Source: Kutzneria sp044547355
GTDB taxonomy: Bacteria; Actinomycetota; Actinomycetes; Mycobacteriales; Pseudonocardiaceae
Direction: 5' to 3'
NCBI RefSeq assembly: GCF_044547355.1
Contig: NZ_JBIUAG010000007.1
Coordinates: forward strand, 333,119-397,118
Length of the DNA stretch: 64,000 nucleotides
Below the pieces are notes generated by a model. That model searched no databases. It was not told the origin of the DNA and was given only the letters and a program-made list of their open reading frames with translations. This document shows positions 16,310-25,718 of this stretch, piece after piece (the stretch's first letter is position 1; each line of letters opens with the position of its first letter). The position numbers and the translations under genes were made by a program.

Positions 16310-16788
16310 TCGATCACCTGGACGGTGGCGGTCTTCCAGCCGTCGGCGGTGCGAGTGAGCACGGCGTCCACGCGGGATTTTCGTACGGAAGGCTGACCGT
16401 CAGCCTGGCTGATGGTCACCTCGACGGCGACAAGGACGGTGGCGGAGCCGGCGCGGGTGTCCAGGGTGCTGACGGCGGCGGACAGGATCTTGGCGCTGGA
16501 CTTGGTCTTCTGGGACTTGGTGGCGGTGACGTCGCTGTCGTGCTGGTTGGTGAGCTGGGTCAGGAGATTGCCGGTGGTGACGCGTTGCCACTGGGTCAGG
16601 TCCTCGTCGGCCCGGCGGTAGTCGACGGAGTTGAGGGTGGCGATCTGCGAAGAGGCGGTGGCGAGCACCAAGTCGCGGGTCTGGGCGTAGACGACGTCGG
16701 ACGAATGGGAGGACTGCCACCAGGTCCAGCCGGACCAGGCAGCGCCGAGCACGGCCAGCACGGCAAGGAGTGAGAGGGCCCGAGTCAT
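16306..16788 (-). CDS. Mce-associated membrane protein (Mas type)
   Basis: A 160-residue protein. The ATG at 16788 overlaps the mceF stop (ATGA); longer frames upstream run antisense-like through mceF and are rejected. One N-terminal transmembrane helix (about 3-23) is followed by a periplasm-side domain with AQTRDLVLATASSQIATLNSVDYRRADEDLTQWQRVTTGNLLTQL. That domain is typical of the VirB8/NTF2-like fold of Mas proteins. It probably anchors or stabilises the Mce4-type importer. Paralogous to the next gene. Confidence 0.85.
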   Translation of the reverse strand: MTRALSLLAVLAVLGAAWSGWTWWQSSHSSDVVYAQTRDLVLATASSQIATLNSVDYRRADEDLTQWQRVTTGNLLTQLTNQHDSDVTATKSQKTKSSAKILSAAVSTLDTRAGSATVLVAVEVTISQADGQPSVRKSRVDAVLTRTADGWKTATVQVIE

Positions 16789-17945
16789 CCCGGCAGCCCC
16801 AGTAGCTGAGCCATGTTGGTGGGGGAAGGAGTGGTCTGGGTGGTGCCCAAGGCGCCGGGCAGGCGGGCAGTGTTGCCACGCGGGACGTTCTGCGAGCCAC
16901 GGACGTCGATGGGGCTGTTGGGCGGCTCGGCGCAGTAGGCCTGGCTGTTGGCCGCGACGGGAGCGGTGTTGTTGGCCGGACGCTCCTGGGTGGTCTCGTA
17001 GCCCTTGGTGCACGGGAAAGGGTTGAAGAAATTGAGGATCAGGCCCAGGTGGCCGGTGCCGTCGGGCGAGAGACCGGGAGTGAAGGCGGTGATCACGGGA
17101 TAGGCCACCAAAAGCTCCTCGATGCCGGCGGTGCGGGACGAGGTGATGGCGGTGGTGGTGTAGAGGTTGGCCAACACGACGCTGAGATCGCGGCCGGAGG
17201 AACGCAGGAGGTCGTCCACGGGCTGGGCGGCCGCCGGCGTCGCGGTGATCAGCGAGCGGATATCGGGGTCGGAAGCCTTGAGCTGGGCGGCGATCTGGTT
17301 CAGGGAGGTGGCGAACGAAGTGATGTCGGCGGCGTCACGGGACTGGGTGTCCAGGACGGTCTTGCCGTCGGAGAGCAAGGCCTTGGTTTGGGGCAGGTGC
17401 GCGGACGCGGCGGCGGTGAGGTCACGGCTGGCGTCGAGTAGCTTCTGGAGGTCGGGCCCGGTGCCGGTGAAGGTCTTGTCCAACTCGTCGACGACGACCT
17501 TGAGCTTGTCGGCCGGCACGCTCTTCACCAAGGAGTCCAGATTGGACAGAACCTGGTCGGGAGTGGGCGGCAGCGAAGTTCGGTCCTGGGCAATCGTCGA
17601 TCCTTGGACCAGGTAGGGCCCGTTGTCGTCGGACGGTTCGAGGTCGATGTACTGCTCCCCCACCGCCGACCGGTTCGCGACCACGGCCTTGGCGCTGGCG
17701 GGAATGGCCGGGGCCGAGGAGTCGATGGTCAGCAGGGCCTGGACTCCGCCGGGCGACAGCTTGAGCTGGTTGACCCGCCCGACGGTCACGCCCCGGTAGG
17801 ACACCTCGGCGTTCGGGAACACCCCGCCGGAATCGCTGAGCCGCACGGTGATCTGATAGCCGGGGGTCTGCAAGAACCGGTACAGGCCGACGATGGCGAC
17901 CAGGGCGATGACCAGGAACAAGGCCAGTTGAAGACGCAGTCTCAT
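16785..17945 (-). CDS. mce4F: Mce4-type MCE protein, F subunit
   Basis: A 386-residue protein with a single N-terminal transmembrane helix, then the MlaD/MCE domain at about 30-110 (YQITVRLSDSGGVFPNAEVSYRGVTVGRVNQL...VGEQYIDLEP). A long helical region (about 130-280) should build the lipid tunnel, and a low-complexity Pro/Thr/Asn tail follows. Six MCE proteins form a hexameric needle that carries sterols to the YrbE permease. The F position is inferred from operon order. Its start overlaps the mceE stop by 4 bases. Confidence 0.88.
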   Translation of the reverse strand: MRLRLQLALFLVIALVAIVGLYRFLQTPGYQITVRLSDSGGVFPNAEVSYRGVTVGRVNQLKLSPGGVQALLTIDSSAPAIPASAKAVVANRSAVGEQYIDLEPSDDNGPYLVQGSTIAQDRTSLPPTPDQVLSNLDSLVKSVPADKLKVVVDELDKTFTGTGPDLQKLLDASRDLTAAASAHLPQTKALLSDGKTVLDTQSRDAADITSFATSLNQIAAQLKASDPDIRSLITATPAAAQPVDDLLRSSGRDLSVVLANLYTTTAITSSRTAGIEELLVAYPVITAFTPGLSPDGTGHLGLILNFFNPFPCTKGYETTQERPANNTAPVAANSQAYCAEPPNSPIDVRGSQNVPRGNTARLPGALGTTQTTPSPTNMAQLLGLPG

Positions 17946-18937
17946 CCCACACCCCCGATGATCGGCGACTGCGGGCCCAGCAGCGAGCTCAGGTCCAGGT
18001 TGAAGCGGATGTCGGAGTTGAAGTAGTCGCCCTTCACGTCGTTGGCGGCGTAGTCACTGAACGGATAGGTGGCGAGATACTCCAACGCGGTGGGCAGTTT
18101 GGCACCGGTCTCCGCCAACTTCTGGAGCACGGGCTGTAGCTTCTGGAGATCGCCGACCAGGTCGTCGCGGCTGCGGTTGATGGTGTCGACGGCCACCGAA
18201 GACAGATGGTCCAGGGAGTTGAGCATGCTGGTCAGCTCGTTGCGCTGCTGGGTGACCACCTGGAGCCCGGGGCCGAGTCGGTCCAGGGCGGTGGCGATGT
18301 TGTCGCGCTGGCCGGCGAGAGTGGTGGTCAGGCGGTTCATGGCGTCGATGGCCTTGACTATGGTGTCCTTCTGGCCGTCGAGGTCACGAACCAGATTGTC
18401 CACTTGGGACAGGAAAGAGCGGATCTGCGGCTCGTTGCCGGTCATGGCGGCGTTGAGCTCCCGCACGATGCTCTGGATCTGGCCGATGTCGCCGCCGTTG
18501 AGCAGCAGGGACAGCGCCCCCAGCACTTCCTCGATCTCGGGGCTGCGGTTGGTGCGGTCCTTGGTGATCACGGCCCCGTCCCGCAGCTGCCCGTCGGGTT
18601 GGGCGGGCGCGGTCAGCTCCACGTACTTCTCGCCCAGCAGACTCGACTGCCCGAGCTGGGCGCCGGCGTTGGCGGATAGTCGGACCGAGCCGTTGATCAG
18701 CACGTCGACCAGCGCGGTTTTGTTGTCCGGGGCGAGATCCACGCGGTCGACGCGGCCGACCGGCACGTCGTCGACCTTGACACTGGACTGCGGAACCAGA
18801 TCCAGGACGTCGGCGAACTGCACGGTGACGTGGTAAGGGTGATCGCCGAGGTCGGCGCCGCCGGGGAGCGGGGTGTCGTAGAGGCTGCACCCGGAGACCA
18901 GCAGTAACGGGAGCAGAATGACCAAGGAGCGCTTCAT
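17942..18937 (-). CDS. mce4E: Mce4-type lipoprotein, E subunit (LprN-like)
   Basis: A 331-residue MCE protein made as a lipoprotein: a hydrophobic N-terminus ends in the lipobox LVSGC with Cys17. The MCE domain (YHVTVQFADVLDLVPQSSVKVDDVPVGRVDRV...LLGEKYVEL) precedes a long coiled region rich in heptad-like leucines. In every actinobacterial mce operon the E gene alone has a lipobox, so the order F-E-D-C-B-A (reverse strand) is secure. It overlaps both neighbours by 4 bases. Confidence 0.9.
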   Translation of the reverse strand: MKRSLVILLPLLLVSGCSLYDTPLPGGADLGDHPYHVTVQFADVLDLVPQSSVKVDDVPVGRVDRVDLAPDNKTALVDVLINGSVRLSANAGAQLGQSSLLGEKYVELTAPAQPDGQLRDGAVITKDRTNRSPEIEEVLGALSLLLNGGDIGQIQSIVRELNAAMTGNEPQIRSFLSQVDNLVRDLDGQKDTIVKAIDAMNRLTTTLAGQRDNIATALDRLGPGLQVVTQQRNELTSMLNSLDHLSSVAVDTINRSRDDLVGDLQKLQPVLQKLAETGAKLPTALEYLATYPFSDYAANDVKGDYFNSDIRFNLDLSSLLGPQSPIIGGVG

Positions 18938-20076
18938 TTTCCCCCGCCCAACAAGGGAAGTGGCAGGGGTGGCAGCTTTCCCTGTTGCAGGGCCGACAAG
19001 ACCTGTGCGGCGGAGGGGAGGTTGAGGGTGCCGTCGAGGAGAGGGGCGATCTGCTGGCAGAGGTCGGCCAGGGTGGCGGGGATCTGGGTCGGGGTGCTGC
19101 GCTGCAACAGTTGGCAGACCATCATGACCGGCGGGTAGGTGAGCTCGTTGATGTTGCCTCGCACGGCGATGGAGCCGGACTTGGCGTCGTAGGCGTTGAC
19201 GAAGTTGGTGGCGGCGGTGGGCGCGACATCGAGTACCTCGGCGAGGGCGGCGCGCTGGTCGACCAGGGTCTTGGTGATGGCGGCCAGATTGTCCACATTG
19301 GTCTGGATCAGGCCCTTGTTGTCGGTGAGGAACTTCTGCACCTTGGTCAGGGCGGCGGCCAAGGCGGACACGGCCGCGCCGAGCTGCTGGCGGTTGTCGG
19401 CCAGGAAGCCGGTGGCGTCGGAGAGGCGGCCGTTGAGGTCGTGCACCTGCTGGTCGCTCGCGGCCAGGGTCGAGGTGATCTTGCTGAGGTTGTCGACGGC
19501 GCCGAACAGGTCGCCCTTGGAGTTGTCCAGGGCGCCGGCGGCCTGGCTGAGCTGCTTGACGGTGTTGTTCAACGCGTCGCCGGCGCCGGACAGGGTGGCG
19601 GCGGCGGAGTCGATCACGTTGGACAGGGCGCCGTTCTTGTTGGCCCCGTTGGGACCCAGGGCCTGGCTGAGCTGGTCGACGCTGGTGAACAACTGGTCCA
19701 GCTCCACCGGGCTGGCGGTGCGGTCCCGGCTGAGCGTGGAGTTCGGAGGCAGCTCCGGGCCGCCGTCGTAGGCGGGAGTGAGCTGGACGTAGCGGTCGCT
19801 GACCAGGCTGGGGGCGATCACGACGGCGTGCACGTTGGCCGGGATCCGCACGTCACGGTCCACAGTGAACTGAACCTTCACCTGGCCGCCGACCGGGGTC
19901 ACGGAGTCGATGCTGCCGACCTGCACGCCGAGCACCCGCACCGCTGAGCCGGCGTAGAGGCCGATGGCCTTGTCGAAGTAGGCCGTGACGATCGTGCCGG
20001 AAGTCGGGGCCAGCCACAGGAAAGCGCTGGCCAGGACCAGGGCGGCGACGCAGGCGACGGCCAGGATGCGGGTCAT
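18934..20076 (-). CDS. mce4D: Mce4-type MCE protein, D subunit
   Basis: A 380-residue protein with an N-terminal transmembrane helix and MCE domain (TIVTAYFDKAIGLYAGSAVRVLGVQVGSIDSV...LVSDRYVQLTP). A very long helical region with repeated leucine/glutamine spacing follows, and the C-terminus ends in Pro/Leu-rich LPPLPLPLLGGGK. It is part of the sterol importer needle; the letter is assigned from operon order. Confidence 0.87.
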   Translation of the reverse strand: MTRILAVACVAALVLASAFLWLAPTSGTIVTAYFDKAIGLYAGSAVRVLGVQVGSIDSVTPVGGQVKVQFTVDRDVRIPANVHAVVIAPSLVSDRYVQLTPAYDGGPELPPNSTLSRDRTASPVELDQLFTSVDQLSQALGPNGANKNGALSNVIDSAAATLSGAGDALNNTVKQLSQAAGALDNSKGDLFGAVDNLSKITSTLAASDQQVHDLNGRLSDATGFLADNRQQLGAAVSALAAALTKVQKFLTDNKGLIQTNVDNLAAITKTLVDQRAALAEVLDVAPTAATNFVNAYDAKSGSIAVRGNINELTYPPVMMVCQLLQRSTPTQIPATLADLCQQIAPLLDGTLNLPSAAQVLSALQQGKLPPLPLPLLGGGK

Positions 20077-21083
20077 TTCGACCCCAGGCTCGGATCGGCC
20101 AGCGGCGTCGAGCAGCCGCCGGGATTGAACTCCAGGCCGGCGGTGGTCTGGGCCGGCGGCAGCAGTCCGCAGATGTAGCCGTCGAACCAGCGGCCGGTGC
20201 CGATGGTGTTGTTGAACACCCGCACGAACGGGGCCAGCGACGCCAGGGCCTGGTTGAGGTTGTCCTGGTTGCGGGCCAGCACGGCGGTGACCTCGTCCAG
20301 CTGGTCCAGGGCGGGCTGCAACTGGTCCTGGTTGTCGGTGACCAGCCCGCTGAGCTGCTCGGCCAGCTCCCGGGTGCCGGTGAGCAGCTGGGCGATGGCC
20401 TGCTTGCGTTGCTGCACCACGGAAAGCAGCAGGTTGCCGTCGTCGAGCAGCTTGCTGATCTCGGCGTCCCGGGCCGACACGGTCGAGCTCAGCTGATTGG
20501 CGCCGGCCAGCATGCCGGCGATCTGATCGTCACGGGAGGCGATGGTCATTGACAGTGACGACAGCCCGGACGCGGCCTGCTTCAACGGTTCCGGCGTGTC
20601 CTTCAAGGCGTCGGAGATCACCTGGAAGCTGGTGGCCAGCTGGTTCGGGTCGATCTGGCCGACGGTCTGGCCGAGCTGGTCGATCGCGTCGGTCACGTCG
20701 AACGGGGACAGGGTGCGGGACCGGGGAATGGTCTGCCGGGGATCCTGGGCGCTTGAGCCATCCGGTTGCAGGGCAAGGTACTTGTCGCCGAGCACGGTGC
20801 GGATCTGGATGGAGGCGCTGGTCCTGTCGCCGAGGAACACGTCCGACACCCGGAACTCCACCCGAACCTTGTTGCCGGCCAACGACACCCGCCGCACCTG
20901 GCCGACCTTCACGCCGGCCACGCTGACCTCGCTGCCGGCCACCAGCCCGGCCGACTCGCCGAAGTAGGCCGAATACGTGGTGCCGCCGCCGATGATCGGC
21001 AGGTCGTCGGCGTTGAACGCGGCCAGCACGCCGAGCACCAGCATCACCACGGTGACCACACCGACCAGCACTTCCCGCCTCAT
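20073..21083 (-). CDS. mce4C: Mce4-type MCE protein, C subunit
   Basis: A 336-residue protein. ATG 21083 overlaps the mceB stop (ATGA); upstream frame extension is rejected. Single N-terminal transmembrane helix (EVLVGVVTVVMLVLGVLAAF), MCE domain (YSAYFGESAGLVAGSEVSVAGVKVGQVRRV...VLGDKYLALQP), then the helical channel-forming section and a Cys-containing C-terminus (YICGLLPPAQ, PGGCSTP). Part of the same hexameric importer. Confidence 0.87.
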   Translation of the reverse strand: MRREVLVGVVTVVMLVLGVLAAFNADDLPIIGGGTTYSAYFGESAGLVAGSEVSVAGVKVGQVRRVSLAGNKVRVEFRVSDVFLGDRTSASIQIRTVLGDKYLALQPDGSSAQDPRQTIPRSRTLSPFDVTDAIDQLGQTVGQIDPNQLATSFQVISDALKDTPEPLKQAASGLSSLSMTIASRDDQIAGMLAGANQLSSTVSARDAEISKLLDDGNLLLSVVQQRKQAIAQLLTGTRELAEQLSGLVTDNQDQLQPALDQLDEVTAVLARNQDNLNQALASLAPFVRVFNNTIGTGRWFDGYICGLLPPAQTTAGLEFNPGGCSTPLADPSLGSK

Positions 21084-22114
21084 GGGCCACACCTCGCCGG
21101 CATCTGGGACACCGGGAACGGCACGATCGGCACCGACACGCCCAGCGAGCCGATGCTGACGGTGCCGGACAGCCGGCACAGGTAGTAGTTGAACCAGCTG
21201 CCGTAGCTGGCGGTCCGGGTGAAGGCCTGGAGATCGCCGGGCAGCTTCTGTAGGAAGGTGTCGAGCGACGGGTCGGCGTGGTTGAGCAGCGAGGACACCT
21301 GCCCGAGATTGCCGATGTCCTGTTGCAGCGAGGGCCGGGCCTGGGCCAGCAGGCCGGCGGTGGCGTTGGTCAGGCCGTCCAGCGCGGTGATCGCGTCGGC
21401 GATCGGCTGCCGGTCCGCGGCCAGCCCGCTGACCAGCTGCTGCACCGTGGAGATCAGGGTGGACAGCTCGGCGCCGCGGCCGTTGATGGTGGCCAGCACG
21501 GCGGTGAGGTTGTCGATCACCTGCCCGATCACCTTGTCCCGCCCGGCGATCGCCGAGGTGATGGACGCGGTGTGCGCGAGCAGGTCGCTGATCGTGCCGC
21601 CTTCGCCTTGCAGCACCTGGATGATCTCGTACGAGAGCTGGTTGACGTCCTGGGGCGAGAGGGCCTGGAACAGCGGCTTGAAGCCGTTGAACAGGGCGGT
21701 CAGGTTGAGCGCCGGCTGGGTGCGGTCCAGCGGGATGGTGGTGCCGGGTTGCAGCACGGCGTTCGCGTCGCCGACGTCGGTGCCGAGCGAGACGTACCGC
21801 TGCCCCACCAGGTTCCGGTACTTGATCGAGGCCGTGGTCGCCGCCGGCAGCTTGCGGTCGGCGGCCAGCTCGAAGGTCACCTCGGCGTTCTTGTTGTCCA
21901 CCAAGGTGATGTCGTCGACCTGTCCGATTCGGACACCGGCGACGCGGACGTCGTCACCCTTGTTGAGGCCGGTGACGTCGGAGAAGACCGCGTGATAGGT
22001 GGCCGTGTTGCCGAGGCTGGCATTGACGATGGTCGCGGCCAGCATGCCGGTGAGCACCACGGTGACCACCGTGAAGATCGTGATCTTCACTCCCGTGCCG
22101 AGGGTGGACCTCAC
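21080..22114 (-). CDS. mce4B: Mce4-type MCE protein, B subunit
   Basis: A 344-residue protein starting at GTG 22114 that overlaps the mceA stop (GTGA). N-terminal transmembrane helix, MCE domain (TYHAVFSDVTGLNKGDDVRVAGVRIGQVDDI...LVGQRYVSLG), coiled middle (about 125-270) and a conserved C-terminus with WFNYYLCRLSG, a motif typical of MceB/C proteins. Exported subunit of the sterol importer. Confidence 0.88.
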   Translation of the reverse strand: MRSTLGTGVKITIFTVVTVVLTGMLAATIVNASLGNTATYHAVFSDVTGLNKGDDVRVAGVRIGQVDDITLVDNKNAEVTFELAADRKLPAATTASIKYRNLVGQRYVSLGTDVGDANAVLQPGTTIPLDRTQPALNLTALFNGFKPLFQALSPQDVNQLSYEIIQVLQGEGGTISDLLAHTASITSAIAGRDKVIGQVIDNLTAVLATINGRGAELSTLISTVQQLVSGLAADRQPIADAITALDGLTNATAGLLAQARPSLQQDIGNLGQVSSLLNHADPSLDTFLQKLPGDLQAFTRTASYGSWFNYYLCRLSGTVSIGSLGVSVPIVPFPVSQMPARCGP

Positions 22115-23394
22115 TTGAGCGTCACCTCCGAGCCGCGCAGCAGCGGGCCGATCAGCAGGGCGCTCCAGCCCGGCGTCTGCTGCGGCATCAGGCCGAGTTG
22201 GGGCGCCTCAAGGAGATTGAGGAGCTGCTGCTCGGCCGGCGAGCCGGCGACGGAAGCGCTTGCGGGGTGGGTCGAGGCGTTCGTCGATGAGCCGGCCGGC
22301 GGATGGGTCGAGCCGTCCTGGATCGGGCCGCCGGGCGGATACTGCGGGAAGAGGTTGCCACCACTGGCCTTCTGGTAGCACTGGGGCCCGCGGGTATCCA
22401 GGTACTTGGGGGTGTCCACGCCCGGCTGGTACGCGCCGCGGCTGGCGGTGATCGTGAGCGTGAACTTGCCCATCTGGGGGTGGTCAGTGCCCTTGCCGAA
22501 GGTGAAGTCGGCGTTGGCCAACTGATCGGCCAACTGCCCCAGCACGCACGGGTACTCGGGCGCGTACTTGGCCAGCACGGCCAAGGTCGGCTCGGCCGAC
22601 GCGGCCAGGCCGATCACGTTGGCCTGGTTGACCCGCAGGAAGCTGTCCAGGTCGACGGACGTGGTGGTGACGACCGAGTACAGAGTGTCCAGTTGGGACC
22701 GTTGGTCGACCATGGTCCGGCTGGTGGTGGTGAGATCGGCCAGGGCGTGCAGGAACTCGGGCGCGGCGGTCGAATACGTGTCGGCCACGCGGGCCAGGGA
22801 CGCCAGGTCGGCGTTGAGGTCCGGCAGCGAGGGGGCCAGCTGCCGCAGGTACGAGTCGGCCTGGGTCAGCACCTCCCCCAGCTGCTTGCCCCGGCCGTCC
22901 AGCGCCTGGGACAGGGCGGTCAGGGTGCCGGCGAGCTTCTGCGGCTGCACGGCCTGCAACACCGGCATCAGGTCGTCCAACACCTTGCTGATCTCGATGG
23001 CCGAGCTGCTGCGGTCCTGCCCGATCACCGCCCCGGACTCGATCGGGGCCGCCGGCCGGGGCGGAACCTGAAGCGCCACATAGCGTTCGCCGAACAACGT
23101 CTTCGGCAGCAGCCGGGCCGTCACGTTCGAGGGCACCTGATCGACCAGATCCGGTTGCAGCGCAAGGTCGAGCGAGGCCACGCCGCCGTCGGTGCGGACG
23201 GACCGCACCTCCCCCACCAGCACCCCGCGCACCTTCACATCCGAGCCGGGGCTGAGCTGGTTGCCGACCGAGTCGGTCTCCAGCGTCACGTGCACGGCCG
23301 GCGTGAACGCCTTCTCGTAGACGGCCACCGTGAACGACAGGAAGGCCACGATGGCCACCAGGAAGGCCGCGCCGAACACGTGATACCGGTTCAT
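22111..23394 (-). CDS. mce4A: Mce4-type MCE protein, A subunit
   Basis: A 427-residue protein from ATG 23394, overlapping the yrbE4B stop (ATGA). N-terminal transmembrane helix, MCE domain (PAVHVTLETDSVGNQLSPGSDVKVRGVLVGEVRSV...LFGERYVALQVPP), helical region about 120-290 and a Pro/Gly/Ser/Thr-rich tail (PPGGPIQDGSTHPPAG...) that is probably disordered at the cell surface. First MCE protein after the permeases, as in all mce operons. Confidence 0.9.
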   Translation of the reverse strand: MNRYHVFGAAFLVAIVAFLSFTVAVYEKAFTPAVHVTLETDSVGNQLSPGSDVKVRGVLVGEVRSVRTDGGVASLDLALQPDLVDQVPSNVTARLLPKTLFGERYVALQVPPRPAAPIESGAVIGQDRSSSAIEISKVLDDLMPVLQAVQPQKLAGTLTALSQALDGRGKQLGEVLTQADSYLRQLAPSLPDLNADLASLARVADTYSTAAPEFLHALADLTTTSRTMVDQRSQLDTLYSVVTTTSVDLDSFLRVNQANVIGLAASAEPTLAVLAKYAPEYPCVLGQLADQLANADFTFGKGTDHPQMGKFTLTITASRGAYQPGVDTPKYLDTRGPQCYQKASGGNLFPQYPPGGPIQDGSTHPPAGSSTNASTHPASASVAGSPAEQQLLNLLEAPQLGLMPQQTPGWSALLIGPLLRGSEVTLK

Positions 23395-24197
23395 CCGGCG
23401 ATCCGCACCGTGGTGGACGATCCCCAGATCGCCAGGCTGAGAAAGAAGTCCAGCACCACCTGCGACACCAGCGCGGCCCGCACCGCCCGGCCGACGGCCA
23501 CGCCGACCCCGGCCGGTCCGCCGCTGGCGGTGTAGCCGTAGTAGCAGTGCACGAGGATCACCACCATGCTGAACACCATCACCTTGCCGAACGACCACAG
23601 CACGTCCTCCGGCGGCAGGAACAGCGCGAAGTAGTGGTCGTAGGTGCCGGCGGACTGGCCGTAGAACAGCACGGTGATCTCACGGGAGGCCAGATAGGAG
23701 CAGAGCAGGCCAATGACGTACAACGGGATGACCGCGGCGACACCGGCCAGCATCCGCGTGGTGACCAGGTAGGGCAGGCTCGGCACGCCCATCACCTCCA
23801 GCGCGTCGACCTCCTCGGAGATCCGCATCGCGCCGAGCTGGGCGGTGAAGCCGCAGCCGACGGTGGCCGACAGCGCCAGGCCGGCCGACAGCGGGGCGAC
23901 CTCGCGGGTGTCGAAGTAGGCGGAGATGAAACCGGTCAGCGCCGAGGTGCCGAGCTGGTTCAGCGCCGAATAGCCTTGCAGGCCAACGACGGTGCCGGTG
24001 AACAGGGTCATGCCGATCATCACGCCGAGCGTGCCGCCGATCACCGCCAGCGCCCCGCTGCCGAAGCTGACCTCGCCCAGCAGGCGTAACACCTCGCGCG
24101 GGTAGCGCCGGATCGCCTGCGGCGCCCAGGCGATGGCTCGGCCGTAGAACGCCATCTGGCGGCCGAGTTGCTCGAGCTGAGCGGCGGGAGCGCTCAC
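23391..24197 (-). CDS. yrbE4B: YrbE/MlaE-type permease B of the Mce4 importer
   Basis: A 268-residue integral membrane protein from GTG 24197. An N-terminal amphipathic segment is followed by about five membrane helices. The MlaE signature loop reads RISEEVDALEVMGVPSLPYLVTTRMLAGV (the EE-x-D-A-L-x-x-M-G motif that contacts the ATPase). It pairs with YrbE4A to form the membrane pore under the MCE needle. The energising ATPase (MceG/Mkl) is not encoded here and is normally unlinked. Confidence 0.92.
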   Translation of the reverse strand: MSAPAAQLEQLGRQMAFYGRAIAWAPQAIRRYPREVLRLLGEVSFGSGALAVIGGTLGVMIGMTLFTGTVVGLQGYSALNQLGTSALTGFISAYFDTREVAPLSAGLALSATVGCGFTAQLGAMRISEEVDALEVMGVPSLPYLVTTRMLAGVAAVIPLYVIGLLCSYLASREITVLFYGQSAGTYDHYFALFLPPEDVLWSFGKVMVFSMVVILVHCYYGYTASGGPAGVGVAVGRAVRAALVSQVVLDFFLSLAIWGSSTTVRIAG

Positions 24198-24198
24198 G

Positions 24199-24960
24199 TC
24201 ACATGCCCTTCGGCGGGACGAGTTGCAGGTAGATGCCGGTCAGCACCACGTTCACCAGGAACAGCAACAGGAAGGTGATGACCACGGCCTGGTTCACGGC
24301 GTCGCCGACGCCTTTGGGACCGGCCGACGGGTTGAGGCCGCGGTAGGCGGCGACCACGCCGGCGATGAAGCCGTAGATCACCGCCTTGATCTCGCTGATC
24401 ACCAGGTCCGGCAGCTGGGCCAGGGCGTTGAAACTGGCCAGGTACGCGCCGGGCGTGCCGCCCTGCATGATCACGTTGAAGAAGTAGCCGCCCAGCACGC
24501 CGACCACGCTGACCAGGCCGTTGAGCAGGATCGAGACGAACATCGCGGCCAGCACCCGGGGCACGATCAGGCGCTGCACCGGCGGCACGCCCAGCACCCG
24601 CATGGCGTCGATCTCCTCGCGGATGGTCCGCGCGCCGACGTCGGCGCACATGGCCGAGCCGCCCGCGCCGGCCACCAGCAGCGCGGTGATCAGCGGGCTG
24701 GCCTGCTGGATGATCGCCAGCGCGCTGGCCGCGCCGGTGAACGACTGCGCGCCGATCTGCTTGGTCAGCGAGCCCAGGTGCAGCGAGATGACCGCGCCGA
24801 ACGGGATCGCCACCATCGCCGTGGGCAGGATGGTGACGCTGGCGAACAACCAGGCCTGGCGGACCAGCTCCCGCCACTGGAACGGCCGCTGCGGCACCGC
24901 CCGCACGACATCCCAGCCCAGCAGGGAGATCCGCCCGACCTGGCGGAAGGCGACGATCAC
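24199..24960 (-). CDS. yrbE4A: YrbE/MlaE-type permease A of the Mce4 importer
   Basis: A 253-residue protein. GTG 24960 overlaps the stop of the upstream SDR (GTGA); the much longer open frame upstream is antisense-like and rejected. Membrane helices surround the signature TIREEIDAMRVLGVPPVQRLIVPRVLA, the E-E-x-D-A-M-x-V-L-G coupling motif of MlaE permeases. C-terminal helix ends LTGIYLQLVPPKG. One base separates it from yrbE4B. Co-transcribed with two upstream steroid-type SDR genes. Confidence 0.92.
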   Translation of the reverse strand: MIVAFRQVGRISLLGWDVVRAVPQRPFQWRELVRQAWLFASVTILPTAMVAIPFGAVISLHLGSLTKQIGAQSFTGAASALAIIQQASPLITALLVAGAGGSAMCADVGARTIREEIDAMRVLGVPPVQRLIVPRVLAAMFVSILLNGLVSVVGVLGGYFFNVIMQGGTPGAYLASFNALAQLPDLVISEIKAVIYGFIAGVVAAYRGLNPSAGPKGVGDAVNQAVVITFLLLFLVNVVLTGIYLQLVPPKGM

Positions 24961-25709
24961 GACGGGGCCAGCGCGTGGGTGGCCGCCGCCCCGCCGTCGA
25001 CCGAGAACTCCCCGCCGGTGCAGTAGGAACTCTCGTCGCTGGCCAGGAACAGCACCAGGTTGGCGACCTCCTCGGGCCGGCCGGCCCGCTGGATGGCCAG
25101 CTTCTTCAGCACCGGCGTCATGTCCATCTCGATGCCGCCCAGCGCGGTCTTGACCATGTCGGTGTCGATCGCGCCCGGGTGCACCGAGTTGACGCGGATG
25201 TTCTTGCGGCCCAACTCCACCGCCGCCACCTTGGTCATGCCGCGGATGGCGAACTTGGAGGCGGAGTAGGCCACCAGCAGGGGCATCGCCGCCAGACCCT
25301 CCACGGAGGACACGTTGACGATGGAGCCGCCGCGGTCCTTCATCAGCGGCACCGCCGAGCGCATGCCCAGGAAGGTGCCGATCTGGTTGATCCGGATCAC
25401 CCGCTCGTAGTCGGCGAGCGTGGTCTTGGGCAGCGGCGAGAAGTGCAGCACGCCGGCGTTGTTGACCAGCACGTCCAGCCGGTCCAGCTCGGCGGTGACC
25501 TGCGCCCACTCGTCCTCGGAGCCGACGTCCAGGTGCCGGTAGTCGGCCGCGTCGCCGAGCTCGTCGGCCAGCGCCTTGCCGGCGTCGTCGTTGACGTCCG
25601 CGATGATCACGCGCGCGCCCTCGGCGACGAACCGCCGCGCCGCCGCCGCGCCCTGTCCGCGGGCCGCGCCGGTGATCAGCGCGATCTTGCCGTCCAGTCG
25701 CCCGGTCAT
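24957..25709 (-). CDS. SDR family 3-alpha/20-beta-hydroxysteroid dehydrogenase-like (FabG3-like)
   Basis: A 250-residue classical SDR: TGAARGQG cofactor motif (residues 14-21), HLDV, NNAG, catalytic Ser in VNVSSVEG, and YSASK (Tyr, Lys). The ending LASDESSYCTGGEFSVDGG and SVHPGAIDTDM closely resemble Mtb FabG3/Rv2002, a steroid dehydrogenase. It probably oxidises or reduces a steroid hydroxyl with NAD(H). It is embedded in the mce operon, coupled to yrbE4A by a 4-base overlap. Mtb mce4 has only one SDR at this position, so this is an addition. Confidence 0.85.
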   Translation of the reverse strand: MTGRLDGKIALITGAARGQGAAAARRFVAEGARVIIADVNDDAGKALADELGDAADYRHLDVGSEDEWAQVTAELDRLDVLVNNAGVLHFSPLPKTTLADYERVIRINQIGTFLGMRSAVPLMKDRGGSIVNVSSVEGLAAMPLLVAYSASKFAIRGMTKVAAVELGRKNIRVNSVHPGAIDTDMVKTALGGIEMDMTPVLKKLAIQRAGRPEEVANLVLFLASDESSYCTGGEFSVDGGAAATHALAPS

Positions 25710-25718
25710 GGCCTTCTC